Shown here: positions 1 to 13,803 of the stretch, in pieces
Layout of the letters: each line of letters begins with the position of its first letter
Numbering within the stretch: the first letter of the stretch is position 1
Origin: Fusarium oxysporum f. sp. lycopersici 4287
Lineage: Eukaryota > Ascomycota > Sordariomycetes > Hypocreales > Nectriaceae
Reading direction: 5' to 3'
DNA: 64,000 bases
Assembly (NCBI RefSeq): GCF_000149955.1
Contig: NC_030996.1
Span: forward strand, 575,467 to 639,466
Position numbers and translations under genes: made by a program
Notes under the pieces: model-generated
What the model saw: only the letters and a program-made list of their open reading frames with translations
What the model was told of the DNA's origin: nothing
Database searches by the model: none

Positions 1-52
1 ATGTCCAACATGCGCAGCTCCATTCAGCCATGGTTCAAAAGCAAGATGGTAG

Positions 53-223
53 AAGACCTTCCCCGTAGCGGCCCTATCCGCCTCAGGCCTAGGGAAGGAC
101 ATCAACCAGCTGTTATCGCCATTTAGAGAGGTAAGTATTGGTCGTAGCGGTTTGCTTGGATGCGAAAGGTGTTTTGTAACGGTTTCTTGTGGTGACTCGG
201 TCATTTTGTAGCTCTATCTATAG
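53..223 (+). CDS. Possible 3' end of a gene cut by the window edge
   Basis: I do not recognise a family. An open stretch at 53-130 follows a TAG acceptor-like site, reads 26 codons and ends at a good GTAAGT donor (131). A TTTTGTAG acceptor at 211 would join it in frame to a four-codon last exon ending with TAG at 221-223. The predicted tail is hydrophobic and ends Leu-Tyr-Leu. Nothing upstream is available to confirm it, so it may be a chance arrangement or a gene relic. Confidence 0.22.
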
Positions 224-3200
224 ATGCACCAATGAAGTCCAACGTGTCGAGAATGGTTCAAGGTTGAGTTTAAGAAGTGGAGGAGTCGATGACGGCATGG
301 GGCGATGGGATTGTTAGTTCATTCCAAACAAAGTGGCAGTGTAACGTCGTAGACGCCCACTCATCTTGGCTAGTTGGTGATCTACAGAGTATCGCTTCTT
401 CGTCTCACGGGTCCATCGGTGAAGCGGGGGCACGGGACGGTGACACTAGCTCAGGGTCTACGAAGAAACGATCCCATAACCACGGGAGGTCTGTTGCATT
501 CTCTGGCTAGAGAAAAAGGCCTCGTGGATACCATTGTGCTGATAACATTTGTCGCTGAAAAAAAGGGGGACTCTGGTACAACAGGTTGAGGTTAGGTCAG
601 AATTCCTGTTGTCTCACCAGCAAGCAAGCGAACTAAAATCTCATCGACCGTCTAGACGTCTTCCCGGGGCAAAAGCGGGATCCCGGTTAGTATCTCCGTA
701 ACACTGGTAGGGCTACACAAGATCGATTGGGCTTGGCGTCTTTCATGGAGACTAGCATGTGATGTAGAGCAGCGAAACATGATCAACCCGCGATTTCCTT
801 GCCTTCCCGTCGGCGACAGGTTCGACAAGCATAATCTAGGACCAGAGGCTTCTGTTGCAAGGCGTACCAACGCAGATGCCAATTTTTTTTCTGTCAACTT
901 CGCCTGTCATCACAGGGGGACGAATCGGCAATCTTATGCGTAAGCTTACGTGAAAGTGCGCTGTGGCGTTGACTGCAATGCTTCCACTCGATCCTCGGCG
1001 CCCTTTCCGATTATTTTCATCAGCCATCTTGATTCGTCAATCCGTGCAAGTTGCGTTGAGCTACCACTTACCCTGTATGAGTTTAGATCGAGATGTCAAT
1101 TTCCAATTTGCGGGGTATTGCATGCATTTAATTAAAGAAATATAAATCGGCAATCGGCCGAGGCAATTTATTACACTTCGTCACATTCGGAGTGGCAGGT
1201 TGTAGGTTGGTACCAGCTTGTTTGGATGTGTAGTGCATTGGCTGCCAGCGCAGGAGTCGTTGTAGCGTGTCTGGGTTGCTGGGTCCAAGGGGACATACCC
1301 ACACGAAACATCGGAACTGAAGGAGAAGGGTGTATAAATATTTGTTTACAGATGGAAAAAACTTATTTTTACTCCGGTAAAATAATGTCACGCGAAGGAT
1401 ATCACGTATAGCATAGAGGAAGAATTGTCAATTTGACCATTTCTATCTCCACTAGGCGCTCGATGATCAGATCCTGGATTCAGCTGACAATGTTTCACAG
1501 GAATGAGAAAGAAACGGGCCACGAGCATTATAATCGAAGCCGCAAATAATATGGACGATAGCCATTTATATCTCGTGCGACTGCAAAATCACTTTATCCA
1601 TGTTCTGAGCAAATGTCGGACCGACGCCAAGGATCACAGTCGGAGGAAAGTAACGGCGATTTTGGCCGATTGACATGTTCAGCCTTCGCTTATTAGACTT
1701 TCATCTTCATTATATGCAGGCATTCTAATCGCTTCCGTGGAGGGGTACTGTAAATCCCTCTACTCACCTCGGTCCTATTTAAAGACTTCATATTTTACCC
1801 GAGGCATGGCCTTAACTCCGCGGGCTTTGATCTGTTCATAGAAACAGAAGCACTTCCACGCACAACTATTGGTAATTACTGCATATTTCATTGTCTCACA
1901 AATCGTTAAACGCCAAGTGATTTCTTTTCTAATTAAAGAAGGTGTTAGTAATGACCCGCTCGGGTTGCAACAATGCCGAGGGATATGCTACTGTAACTTA
2001 CTCAGTACTATGGAGTAATAGTCCAAAAACGACAAAGACGAGATGTCTGTGTCTGTGTATCTTCTAGATCATCATTCATGTCAAACTAGCTGCTGTTCGT
2101 TGGGCTAAAAAGAGTGAGTAGTTCGTTCCAGATTATAAGCATGAGGGCCACGAGCCGTTACAGGGATGCAGCAGGCTGGTTAGAGACAAAGCCACATAAT
2201 AGCGTCGTCATAGTGTTCAAAGGGTCTCCGGAAATCATTCCTAGCGATGAAATCAGGGGTCCAGTCGATCCAAGCACGGCCAAGTCTTGTCTCTTCCAAA
2301 CAGAGCCACAAAACTCGTGTCATATCAGTAGCGTACCGGATGCATGGGAATAGCTTCCTAGTTCTTACTCCGGGTCTAAAAACCATTGGCCTGGCCGTAC
2401 TAAGTCTCGATCGGTTTTCGGAGGCTTTTCGTCCAACATCGTTAATGATCCACCGCTAACAAGTACCATAACAGGTATGAAGGCTTCTCCAGCAAATGAA
2501 GCTATTGGGCTTTCGGGAATAGTGCCATAGGGCCTGATTTCTGAAGCGAGGACCTCTTGCAATCGCACTAATCTGCCGTGCATATAACCCCTGTCGTTGC
2601 CCCTGAATCTGTGATCAAGCTCTGACCCTTCAGGTTACCATTTTCCCTGGAAGATTATGGAGTACGCGTACCTAACGTTAACCGTTATCTATGGTGGAAA
2701 ATAGCATCATGAACTTTTGAACGAGCTTGGCGGACAAGATCAGCAACGGATGACTATACGCTCTGACAATGTCCACAGAATATCCTGTATATTTGTGGCT
2801 TTGCGTTACAATCATGCGATTACCTGCGTCCAGCATCCTGGGTCGAGTCATTGTCTGCAGCAGGGCTTCAAGCCACCAACTCTGCAACTTAGCGTCAGCA
2901 AAGAAGCAAAAGTTCGCTTAAGTTAGTGGTTTCTTAGATCTACGCGGGGATTTAGATAAGTGATAAGACTGGTTGCGCACTGATTCAGCTGTGCATGCCA
3001 CGCAAAAAAGCCTTTAGCAAAAACATTAACTGGCATAACCCCAGCAAGCCATGTCGACGCTTCAACTGAAAGCAGTCACTCGAAGCGCTGGGCGCAGATC
3101 CATTGTTCGAGCTCATGAGTCAGTACCCTGGCCAGGCTAGGCGTTATCCGCGCGATATCCTTGGTTCGTGAGCCTCGATAAGGTTCACTAGACCATGTTA

Positions 3201-3381
3201 CTAAAATATGAGATGGGGGGGCAGGTCAAAACGCGGGGGATGGTACAAACTCTGTAATATCCGACGCATTAGGACCGGTGCTAGAAAGGAGAGCCAGCTG
3301 CTCAAAATGCCAGCCCTGCGCTGCCTGTTTTCGTATTTGTTTCTGCGCTTGCGAGAGTGGGTTCAACATCTCATCGCCATC
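224..3381. other. Long intergenic stretch, no gene recognised
   Basis: Short open frames occur on both strands, but none has splice-linked continuation, a recognisable domain or a plausible protein composition. I see no repeat copies here. The last few hundred bases probably hold the promoter and 5' UTR of the rhodopsin-domain gene that follows. Confidence 0.5.
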
Positions 3382-4659
3382 ATGCTCGATGAGAGTGTGA
3401 GGACGGTGGACCCTAAGGGTCTGGCGCTTGTTCTGCTTGTTGTCTCCATCTTTTTTCTGATCCCTACCGGCATAGTTGTTATTCTGCGATGTTTTGTTCG
3501 ATTGAAGTATCGTCTCTTTGGTATTGATGATGGTCTCATGCTTATCGGATGGGTAAGTCTGTGTCACAGTTAGACAAGACATAGCACTGACCAAGACAGA
3601 TACTGCACGTTATATTCAGCGTTGTTGGTGTTCGTGCCATTTATGCAGGTCTGGGAACAAAAGATGAACACCTAAATGCATACCTACAAGTCGATGGTCG
3701 AAAGGTAATTCATCGCGAGCGTCGACTCAACAGCCTTACTAACCAACACACAGTGGGCGTGGATTGGCCAAGTATTTTATAGCCTCTCATTGACGCCTAT
3801 TAAAGCGTCCATCTGCGTAACCCTCCTCCGCATCGCCGTCACCAAAACCCATCGAATCATTGTCTGGGCCACTCTCATCTTTACCATAGTCACCATGCTC
3901 TACCACACCATTGGTACCTTTTTCGCATGCATGCCAATCACTGCCAATTGGGATGATCGCACAAAATGCTCGCTGCCTTTCCTAATGAGTGTAGGCTATA
4001 TGGTGTCCCTCAGTGCGGTTGTCTCAGATTGGATTTGTGCTATCCTGCCTATTTTCATGCTATACAAGTCCCATATGAGAAAGGCCACCAAGGTCTCTGT
4101 TAGTATTATCCTCGGACTGGGCATACTGTAAGTTTTCATCTTGAACTTGAAGATACATGTCTCATCTCGCGATAGGGCTTCGTTGTGTACTATTATTCGC
4201 CTGCCCTACTTGAAGGCGTTTTCGCACCCAGAGGATTATTTATGTTAGTACGCCGTGAAAACCGTTCCCGTAGCCATACTGATAAAATTAGATCATGTTG
4301 CACACATCGTCCTCTGGTCTACTCTCGAATCAGGAATTGGAATAATCGCTGGATGCTTACCGTCACTACGAAAACTCGTCAGCTCTCGTTTCCATTTCGA
4401 CTCATCGACGGGCAGCTCTCCAACTCACATTACACCATTTTCTGGAACCAGCAGAGCTGTCATCACATCGCAGTCCGTACCGGCAGCACGCCGGACTCAT
4501 CGAGGCGAAGTTGGAGATAACTGGGAACAGCTTGATGATGTTGAGGGTACATCCAGTCAGAAGATCTATGTCAAGGTGGACCTGGAGATGCAATCTTTGG
4601 AGAGACCAGAAACATCGAGGGAGTCACATGGGTCCCGTGAAGATTTGGTACATCCATAA
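3382..4659 (+). CDS. Rhodopsin-domain integral membrane protein (Pth11/SAT20-like group)
   Basis: Five exons: 3382-3552, 3600-3704, 3754-4127, 4176-4243, 4292-4659, giving 361 aa. All introns are GT-AG, 47-49 bases, and the phases join cleanly. The protein has seven hydrophobic segments and the family hallmarks: a GIDDGLMLIGW-type motif after TM1, Leu-Gly-rich loop after TM2, Cys pair in the extracellular loop, and the LWSTLESGIGIIAGCLPSLR block near TM7. The C-terminus is a polar, Ser/Arg-rich cytoplasmic tail. These fungal plasma-membrane proteins are thought to act in sensing, but the ligand is unknown. I chose the ATG at 3382 because it gives a normal short N-terminus before TM1; in-frame ATGs at 3307 and 3208 are possible. 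Family assignment is secure, function is inference. Confidence 0.85.
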
Positions 4660-5589
4660 ACATAATTTTAATATTACTTGTATTCTAGCTAGACTCTAAA
4701 TGGGACAACAGTACAGAGAGATTTACCCAGTCTTGTGTGAGGAGGGTTCATGAGTTGGTCATACGCTGGGCCAGATGTTGAATTCTCTGGCCAGTTTCAT
4801 GAAATCTGGATGGAATATCGATTCGAGAACTCATGAAATCCATAAAATATCTCCAGTAGTACAACCATCGTTGTTGGTCTTTTCTTATGCCTTTTTTGAT
4901 TTGTTTCTTGGGCTCGTGAAGGAATTTCAGGACGAAGCGAAGAGTTTTGACTACACTTCCTCGGGGCAATCTTGAAAGCAGTGAAAAACTAGACTTCTAT
5001 ACTACAAACTTACATGTATGCATGACATGAAACGGTGTCCGCCTTCTCAAACACGCTGAAGTTATCCAACATGATGGCCCAGCGTATCGATGAGATAGGA
5101 CAATCGATAATCCTCTTATTCCTAATTGGCTGCATGATGATAAAGTGGGCACGGCGTGTCAAATGGCATGAAATGCCGCTACTCGAGAAGAAGCAATTGT
5201 ATGCTTCATAGTCTAGTGTGGGGCACCGTTAGTGACGCTGTCAGTGGATGTTGAGGAATTCGGCGATGATCATTCAACTCAGCTGTTGAAGGGTTCGCAG
5301 CTCCCTTGCAGATTGGATCGACAGCTGGCGTAAATCGCAATTCCGCCATGACGTATGGGCACTCGCAGATCAAACCTAGGATATTGTAATGCTAAGGTAA
5401 TGATCTACTAATTCGCTCTGTTACACGGCGGTTGTTAGGGTCGGCTATGGGATGTCTTGGCGATGGCTTCCCCACTCGGCATTGACTGACCCTCCTCTTT
5501 GGTGCCCAAGAGCGATTATAATCTAGCTTCATCTTTGAATATTCAGTAGACTCGGAATATCTCTCCAGAATATCACACTAGCCAGCAGC
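4660..5589. other. Intergenic, no gene recognised
   Basis: A 73-codon frame on the minus strand (4969-4748) starts at a TTG and has no recognisable features. I see nothing else. The right part is the likely promoter of the cupin gene. Confidence 0.5.
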
Positions 5590-6243
5590 ATGCTTTCATT
5601 CTTGAGATCGTCAGGGCCAGCGCGCACTCAAAATGCCCAGAACAACCCAATTCTATATGAAGGCGGCAAGTCTTCCGTCACCTTCTCGGGACCAGGCTCA
5701 AAATACATCATGACCCATCGGATCCCACCAACAGATAAAGAAAATGGTGTTTCAATCATCGCCCCGCCATTTCATTATCATATCTACCAAGATGAATTCT
5801 TCCGCGTCCAGTCCGGCAAAGGGAACTTCTACCGCGGCCTTGACCCAAAGCCCTTTGCCGTCCTGTCCGACGACCCTGATGGTCAAGCTACAGCGTCAGT
5901 GAAGGCTGGATACTTTCACCGCTTTGAAAATGCAGCCGAAGACAGAGATCTCGTGGTGGATATTCATCTGACTCCAGAATCATATGAGAACGAACAGCAG
6001 TTCTTTAGAAACTTCTTCGGGTACTTGGATGATTGTAAAGCGTCGGGTAGTGCACCTAGTATTTTTCAGCTCCTTGTTTTTCTTCATAGCGCCGATACTC
6101 CTTTGGTAATTCCGATTCCCTGGGAATTCTTGGGCCGGGTGGTCAGTCGGATCTTGCTTACAACTGCCGCCTACTGGGGAAGATTTGTGCTAGGCTACAA
6201 GCAGACGTATCCGGAATACTATGATGCAAAGAAGACGATATAA
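5590..6243 (+). CDS. Cupin-fold protein
   Basis: Single exon, 217 aa, ATG at 5590. The N-terminal two thirds form a cupin barrel: residues about 58-66 contain His-Tyr-His followed four residues later by Glu (HYHIYQDE), the usual metal-binding motif 1, then a Gly-rich turn and a second-half motif with GYFHRFENA. The C-terminal third (about residues 155-200) is hydrophobic and could be a membrane-associated helix. Cupins of this type accompany many fungal secondary-metabolite and aromatic-degradation genes as isomerases or dioxygenase-like enzymes, but no substrate can be read from the sequence. It is followed after 77 bases by the convergent hydrolase/NTF2-like gene, which may share a pathway. 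Confidence 0.8.
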   Translation: MLSFLRSSGPARTQNAQNNPILYEGGKSSVTFSGPGSKYIMTHRIPPTDKENGVSIIAPPFHYHIYQDEFFRVQSGKGNFYRGLDPKPFAVLSDDPDGQATASVKAGYFHRFENAAEDRDLVVDIHLTPESYENEQQFFRNFFGYLDDCKASGSAPSIFQLLVFLHSADTPLVIPIPWEFLGRVVSRILLTTAAYWGRFVLGYKQTYPEYYDAKKTI

Positions 6244-6320
6244 CAGGAATTTCAATCAAGACGATTTGCATGTAAGATATCCAATTTGATATATGATTTA
6301 TCTTTCAATTTGAACAGGGC

Positions 6321-7778
6321 TCAAGCAGCTACACCTACAATGTCTGCCTCCTGCTTGACATCATCTTCCTTCCTCAAGCTTTCTGGGCCATCTTGAACCT
6401 GCCGAACCTTGTAGCTGAACATGCCATTTGATGGAACCGAGTTCCTATCCCGCATCTTATCCGCAGTCTCAATTCCGATCACAGGAGCTCGGTACTCATA
6501 TTTTGCACCAGGACCTCCTGTCTGACCAGGGACCGCATAAGGGAATGGCAGATACTCGGGCATAAGTCCAAGCTGTCGGAGAGCAGTGCCTTGATCCCAA
6601 GAGATGTGTTCATGATACAGGCGATCGCCCCGGATGTTGACAACGGCTGTGAATGGAATCTCTGCTCTTTGGAAAGTAGGTGGAATACCAGGTAAGCTAT
6701 GGGGACGGTAGTTAGCATGAGAAGCCATGATAAGTTCTAAGGATACAGGATCTTACAGCCAGTCAATCTCACGATCGTGGGTGAATTTGTAGATGAACTC
6801 GTCAATCACACGGTCAATGCCTATCGTGCGACTAATAAGATCAAGCGTAGTATCGAGGGAATTGTTGAAGATGAAGTTATCTCGGTAGAACTTTGTGAGA
6901 CTACTTCGGCCGATACCGCCAGTCAACTGGATATCGTTAGTCAATTGGACGTTTATATGTTCAGAAGGAGACCAACAGTTGGAACATGATTCACATAAGG
7001 TTCCTGTACCATTGTGCTCATCGTATGCTGCACCGATCGATCACTAAACTCGTACCAGGTATGTTCATCCCAAATAGCCTCGAGGTCAAAGAAGGGTCCA
7101 TTGAGTTTGGGCTTCAGGAACTGGAGATTACGGGTGTGAGATACCGACTCAGTTGTATAGTGAAAGTGAGGGTGCCCTGGAGTCGCGAAAGCATAGCTTG
7201 AAGACTCCTTGTAGGGGTAGTGTGATTGACTCGAGGGCTTGAAATCTTTACCAGCAATATGTTTCAACACAGGCTTTTCGCTGGAGGTCAGAGTCTTTGC
7301 AGACTCTTCGTCGGCGTAAAGAACACTGGCAACAATCTCTGGGGTTTGGTCTATTCCAGGAGCAGCGATGTTCCATAAATTTGGCTCATATGCTGGAAAC
7401 ATGTCAGAATGCATGGATAAGTAGAGGGACACGCATCAATGACAACTTACAAACCAGGCCAACTTTATCGTTCAGGCCACACTTCTCACATTGCTTCAAA
7501 GCATCGATGGCTTCTTTGAGAACAACTCCGCTGTCATTTCCTTCAAATGCAGCGGCTTCAATCTGAACAACGGCATAACCTTCTTCAGCCCACTTCACCA
7601 ACGAGGAAGGGACACCCTCGTAGAAAGTCACAGGGTCCTCAGTAGTGGCGGAGAGAATGATGAGACCGGGGCCGTGGCCTCGTCTGGAGAGTGGGTACAG
7701 CAAAGATAGACCAGGCCTCAGGACCTTGAGATTGATAGATGGGAGAGGGGCTGGTGGCTTGCTGATGTCTGCGTACAT
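6321..7778 (-). CDS. Dienelactone-hydrolase-like protein with C-terminal NTF2/SnoaL-like domain
   Basis: Four exons read right to left: 7778-7451, 7392-6977, 6926-6757, 6696-6321, 429 aa. The first ~120 residues resemble the start of carboxymethylenebutenolidase-like alpha/beta hydrolases (PLSRRGHGPGLIIL, KWAEEGYAV, GLNDKVGLV). The stretch after KVGLV, where a nucleophile elbow (Gly-x-Cys/Ser-x-Gly-Gly) would be expected, lacks it. The C-terminal ~170 residues (TGGIGRSSL, YRDNFIF, VDEFIYKFTHD-like, PFTAVVNIRGDRLYHEHISWDQGT) form an NTF2/SnoaL-like domain. The earlier reading frame from 7802 starts at TTG, so I use the ATG at 7778. It may act with the cupin next door. The fused architecture is well known in fungi but the reaction is not established. 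Confidence 0.8.
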
Positions 7779-9268
7779 GGCTAATGAAGTGTAATGGGAC
7801 AATATATAATGTAATATGATTCAAGGCAGATATATGCTGGAATCTAGTGTTGATGGAATTGCTGCTATGGTCATGGATTCGACTGAAGCTATCATCGTCT
7901 TCTTAAGCAACGAACTGCGGCATCGAGAGATATCCTGATTCAGTTGTCTATATCCGGATTGCCGAGATATCATGAGGATATCGTCTGATCTCATGACAGA
8001 AGCCATTTGAGTCAATGTCCACATCTTCATTCAACTATACCCGTCATAGACACGAGGTCATTAGTAACGATTACAATCAATTGAGTCAGATACGAGGGTG
8101 GAGTTGGCGAGATAGAGCTAAATGGTAGCGGATATCTCCCTCAGATTTTGGTTCTGCCAGCGGCTGTGCCCACTGAATGATAGCGGGTATGGGCACCTGG
8201 AACGTGCGTTTTCCGCTGAGCGGCCCACGACCAAGTATTGGAAACGTCTATAATTACTAGTCACCACATACCGCATATGTATAAATGCCGGTGTCCGAGA
8301 CGCTATGCATTGATTGGCTTTAAGAAAAACGGTAGTTGAAACAGGTCTGTGAGGCTGATGATAAGTGGTGAACCCGTCTAGCTGGAAGAAGGCTCACCTT
8401 GCTTGGTGGCTTTGGCATCATGGGACTTGTAACCGAGTCATAACAGAACGACACGCCTTTGCTTCCCGTTTTTTCAGTTGTCCTTGATGATACAACTACC
8501 TAGAAGCTAATCGAAAATGTACTGAATTCATGAATGAACATTGGAAGATGGAGAAAAGCATCACCTGTAACGCAGAACCCAAGAGGCTGGAAAATAATAC
8601 GAGCCGGCAGTTGTATGAGCCCTAGACCACCCAGTTCAATAGAGGTACTATAGCAAGAATATGTACCACCCGGTAGCCGACATTCCTGAATCGATTAGTG
8701 TTTTTTCTCTCCATACCCGATAACTAGTGATAAGACACCAATGCGAGTCTGCAACCATAATGGAAGCGACACCAATAGCACTGACTTCGCGAAAATGCGT
8801 CCCGGTAGGTTGGTTAGATCACGACGCCTCAAATCGTGTCCCAATCTGAGTGCGGAATTTACCTTTCCACGTGCGGAACCCTCTATCACTAATCTCTGCT
8901 GCCCCGTAGCCGATTGTCGCTGACAAGGTATTCACTGCAATTGGGCAACTCTACACGGGGATATCGCCAAAGTTGGTTCTGATAAGCGGGCAAATATCAG
9001 TGGTCGACAAGGTTTGCACTTGATAAAAGACCCCACGAGACCAAATCTGATACCGTCTAGCTCACGATATGCAGGCCCAGTCTAGACCGTAAAGATAAAG
9101 TCGGGGTAGATAACCTGGGGTAGTAACCGATTTCGGATCCAGTAGAAATAAGGACAAGATCGCCCATTGAGATTGTGAGGACAGACTGAGTCACTTCCTC
9201 TTTCACCTTCATCTTCATTGACTTCCCTTTCACGCCTATCTCCACAGAAACACAACTCAGAGGCAAGC
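7779..9268. promoter_or_regulatory. Divergent intergenic region between hydrolase and transporter
   Basis: About 1.5 kb separates two divergently transcribed genes and must contain both promoters. Short frames inside it look random. I cannot point to a specific binding site with confidence. Confidence 0.4.
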
Positions 9269-10855
9269 ATGGCTGCCCAAGAAGTGCAGCAAGTGGTTGA
9301 TGACAAAGTCGCACCATACAGACCGACCGACGAGGAGGTTGTCTCCATCAAAGGCGAGACGCTTGAGTCTCATGAAGTCTTCCAGCAGACAGATGATGGC
9401 GTGCAGTTCAGAACTGTCAGCTGGCAGCGAGCCACCATCATCTTTCTCAAGATCCAGTTTGCCATGAGCATTCTGAGCGTGCCTGGTGCGTTTGCGACGC
9501 TTGGGGCTGTTGGAGGCGGTCTGTCGCTCGTTGGCTGGCATACTCTGAATACCTGTAAGTCAAGTGTTCAATTGGTAAGATAAAGATGCTTAGATTGACT
9601 AACAACTGTTATGCAGACACGGCAGTTATTCTGGGCGAATTCCGAAACCGTCATCCTGAGTGCCACAGTACGTTTTCAACCTCGATCTTTAAGCTTACAT
9701 CATTAGCTCTAACAGAGTGAATAGCACTCGCTGATATGTGCGGTCGTCTCTGGGGACGTGTTGGCAAAGAACTTGTTGGCCTTCAAATTCTGGTCGCCCA
9801 GGTTCTCATCTCCGCTGCCGGCATCGTTTCCATCTCGACAGCTTTCAACGCCATCTCCAACCACGGCGCATGCACCGTTATCTTCACCCTTATCGGTGCG
9901 ATCTCAATCACATTGTTCTCCTCGGTACGAACCTTCAGCCGCCTCGGCTGGCTTACATGGATCGGATTCTTCACGTTCTTCGTGGCTGTCTTCATCTTCG
10001 TTGTTGCTGTAACCCAGCAAGACCGGCCTGCAATGGCTCCTCAGACTGGTGACTACGAACTGGGTTGGACTGCCATCGCTCACCCTACGTTTGTAGCGGG
10101 CATTACTGCCTCTGCCAACATCTTTATCAGCAACAGTGGTTCATCTATGTATCTGCCTGTGCTGTCAGAAATGAAACGCCCCGAGCACTTCAGAAAGGCC
10201 GTGCTAGTTACTGGTGTCCTCGTGCTTGCTATGTACCTGTCCTTCTCCCTCGTCATCTATAGATGGTGCGGCGTATGGCTGGCGACCCCTGCTTTCGGAA
10301 GTGCAGGCCCTCTGTTCAAGAAGATCTCGTATGGAATTGCGCTTCCAGGTCTCATTATCGGTGTCGGTATTTACCAGCACGTGGCCGCGAAGTACATTTT
10401 CGTCCGAATCCTCCGCGACTCGCACCATCTTCAGGAGAACACGATGGTTCATTGGACTACCTGGATTGGTAGCAATCTTACTCTCGGAATCCTTGCTTTT
10501 ATCGTTGCCGAGGCTGTCCCTATTCTCAACTACCTCCTGGGTCTTGCCGGAGCCGTCTGTTTCGCTCCCTTCAGCTTGATCTTCCCAGCCCTCCTTTGGA
10601 TGCAGGATTTCAAGCATTATAGAACGGGCAATTCATCTAACAAGGCGAAGTATTGGTCCCATGCCCTCATCGTACTCGTTGGATCCTTCATGGTCATTGC
10701 CGGAACGTAAGTCAATAAATGACTGCCCCTGTGATATGTGCAATAGCTAACCCCCTTGAAGTTACAGTGTGGCTGTATCCATCCAGGATGCCTACCGATC
10801 CGGTCTGATTGCAAAGGTGTTCAACTGTGCTGACAACTCTGGAACCATCTCTTGA
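9269..10855 (+). CDS. Amino-acid transporter, AAAP/Mtr-like
   Basis: Four exons: 9269-9554, 9617-9667, 9725-10706, 10762-10855, 470 aa. After a ~50-residue acidic cytoplasmic N-terminus the protein shows about eleven hydrophobic segments. Family hallmarks include [24 protein letters not shown] at TM1, [15 protein letters not shown] after TM2, [15 protein letters not shown], and [21 protein letters not shown] in the middle loop. It resembles Neurospora Mtr-type neutral/aromatic amino-acid permeases, proton-coupled importers of the plasma membrane. Substrate preference cannot be read directly. The 5' UTR region before 9269 is pyrimidine-rich. Confidence 0.9.
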
Positions 10856-11410
10856 GCTGTAGAGTAGCGTTTCGTGGGTCGACCCATGGCGGCCGATTCG
10901 GGAAGGAAAGGGAGGGGAGGCCTAGCCTAGTTGTGAATAGACCAAACATTCTTGAAGTGGCGTTCCGATATGAAGTAGCGTAAGATAAGGGATTCGGTAT
11001 TTATATGATGCTTGTATTTGTGACACTACCCGCTCTTCAAAAAGGGATATGATACCCGCTTATGAAGTGCGTTACCCGATGCGCGGGCCGCGAGCCTCTC
11101 CTTTATCATTAACGGATAGCGCATTACCGCAAGCCCTCGATGCGCAGCGACACAAGTCCCCAGAGAAGTTCAGCACACGTAATGTTGGTGTAAACATATA
11201 CGTAGCTGTGCTCTAACTCGTTCGAAGGCACACAGTGAAGTTGCGGCATTATGCGACTACATATCGTCCAGAAGTATTGCCAAACGAATGTCTATTAATA
11301 TCTAAAGCGAAGGTATAATAATTTGAGTCTATGCCACGAGTGTGTATCCCCAAAAGTTAAGCTGTACCCTTCCTTGTTCTCACGAACACAACTGTGTTGC
11401 CACTGTCGCT
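10856..11410. other. Convergent intergenic region
   Basis: About 555 bases between the 3' ends of the transporter and the chitinase. It should hold both 3' UTRs; I see no gene or repeat. Confidence 0.5.
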
Positions 11411-12808
<1,398 letters not shown>

Positions 12809-13401
12809 TGTGAATGTTGCGGTGCGTAAGGGGAAATGTTTATGTGGTGCGATTGTGATTCGATGTTGTAATTGTTATTGATCCTTTGGCCGAATATCGG
12901 TCTTCAGGAGTATTATATACGTCCGAAATCATTCTCAAAAACATTTTGTCAAATACATAATCTGCAGATAAGAGGAAACCCGTCATTTTCCAAAGTCATC
13001 GACTCGTCTCAGCAGGGTCTTGAAAGACATGTTGAGTTGCAGCGTTGGAAGAAAGAACATGTGCAGAATACTCAAATGACTTTTTTCAAGGCTGCAATGA
13101 CTTGAATTACATTGCGGAAAGGCGATTATAGCCGTGGTTAATGGAGAGACTGCGGTCATACATGACCGATTGCAACGTTGCAGATCTGTTTCAGCAACGA
13201 CGATCATAGCAACTGTCAAGAACACATGGCGAGAGCAGTTCACAAGTAAGGCGCGCGATGTAAGCATCAGCTGTCAGGTCTATCAACTCAAAATAACACT
13301 CTCATAAACACAGGCGAGAGCAGTTCCCGGAAATAATGAACCCGAATATTGGGTTTTGAACTACTCATGAGTTAAAGTCGGGTGATATTGTCGCTTGCGA
13401 T
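12809..13401. other. Upstream region of the chitinase gene
   Basis: About 590 bases with no recognisable gene; it should contain the chitinase promoter. Short frames on both strands have no features. Confidence 0.45.
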
Positions 13402-13803
13402 TTACTGTCGCAACGATTTGACAGTAGGGTTGATAAACAGGCTTTCTCCGATAAGGTTGGCGACAGCAGAAGAAACATCGAGATAAGGTACGTGGTCGCA
13501 CGTCACTTGATTTATGCCTGATACTGACGATGTAACCCAAAACGGAATATCCTCTTCCAGCTGTCTTTTATCGTAGTTGCAAACTAAGGTAGTATTCGCA
13601 AGAGCGTGATGAGGGCACCGGGCTAGTGAGCTGGCACGACCAGTGACATCCTGTTGAATCAAGCGATAGCCCTTGGAGAGAAAATCTGCTTTGGGTTTTA
13701 TACTCCCAAGCAAGGTGCGCAACGGACAGAATATCGTGTTATAGATGTAACGTAGTGTGTTGGAGGCATTCAAATGCCAAGCGACATGCATCACCTCCGG
13801 CAT
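13402..13803 (-). CDS. Unrecognised ORF, possible gene fragment
   Basis: From the first ATG (13803) the frame encodes 133 aa; it is open further upstream without an ATG (to 13848 and beyond), which suggests either an upstream exon or a truncated relic. The composition looks protein-like: mixed alpha/beta pattern, six Cys, a PFWVTSSVSG segment and a C-terminus of aliphatic/Ser residues. I do not recognise a family and give no function. It could be the remnant of a larger enzyme gene because no well-placed splice partner is obvious. Confidence 0.35.
   Translation of the reverse strand: MPEVMHVAWHLNASNTLRYIYNTIFCPLRTLLGSIKPKADFLSKGYRLIQQDVTGRASSLARCPHHALANTTLVCNYDKRQLEEDIPFWVTSSVSGINQVTCDHVPYLDVSSAVANLIGESLFINPTVKSLRQ

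Noticed and set aside
652..897. 81-codon minus-strand frame near the left edge
   Set aside because: Starts at TTG, no domain, no splice partner, composition unremarkable.
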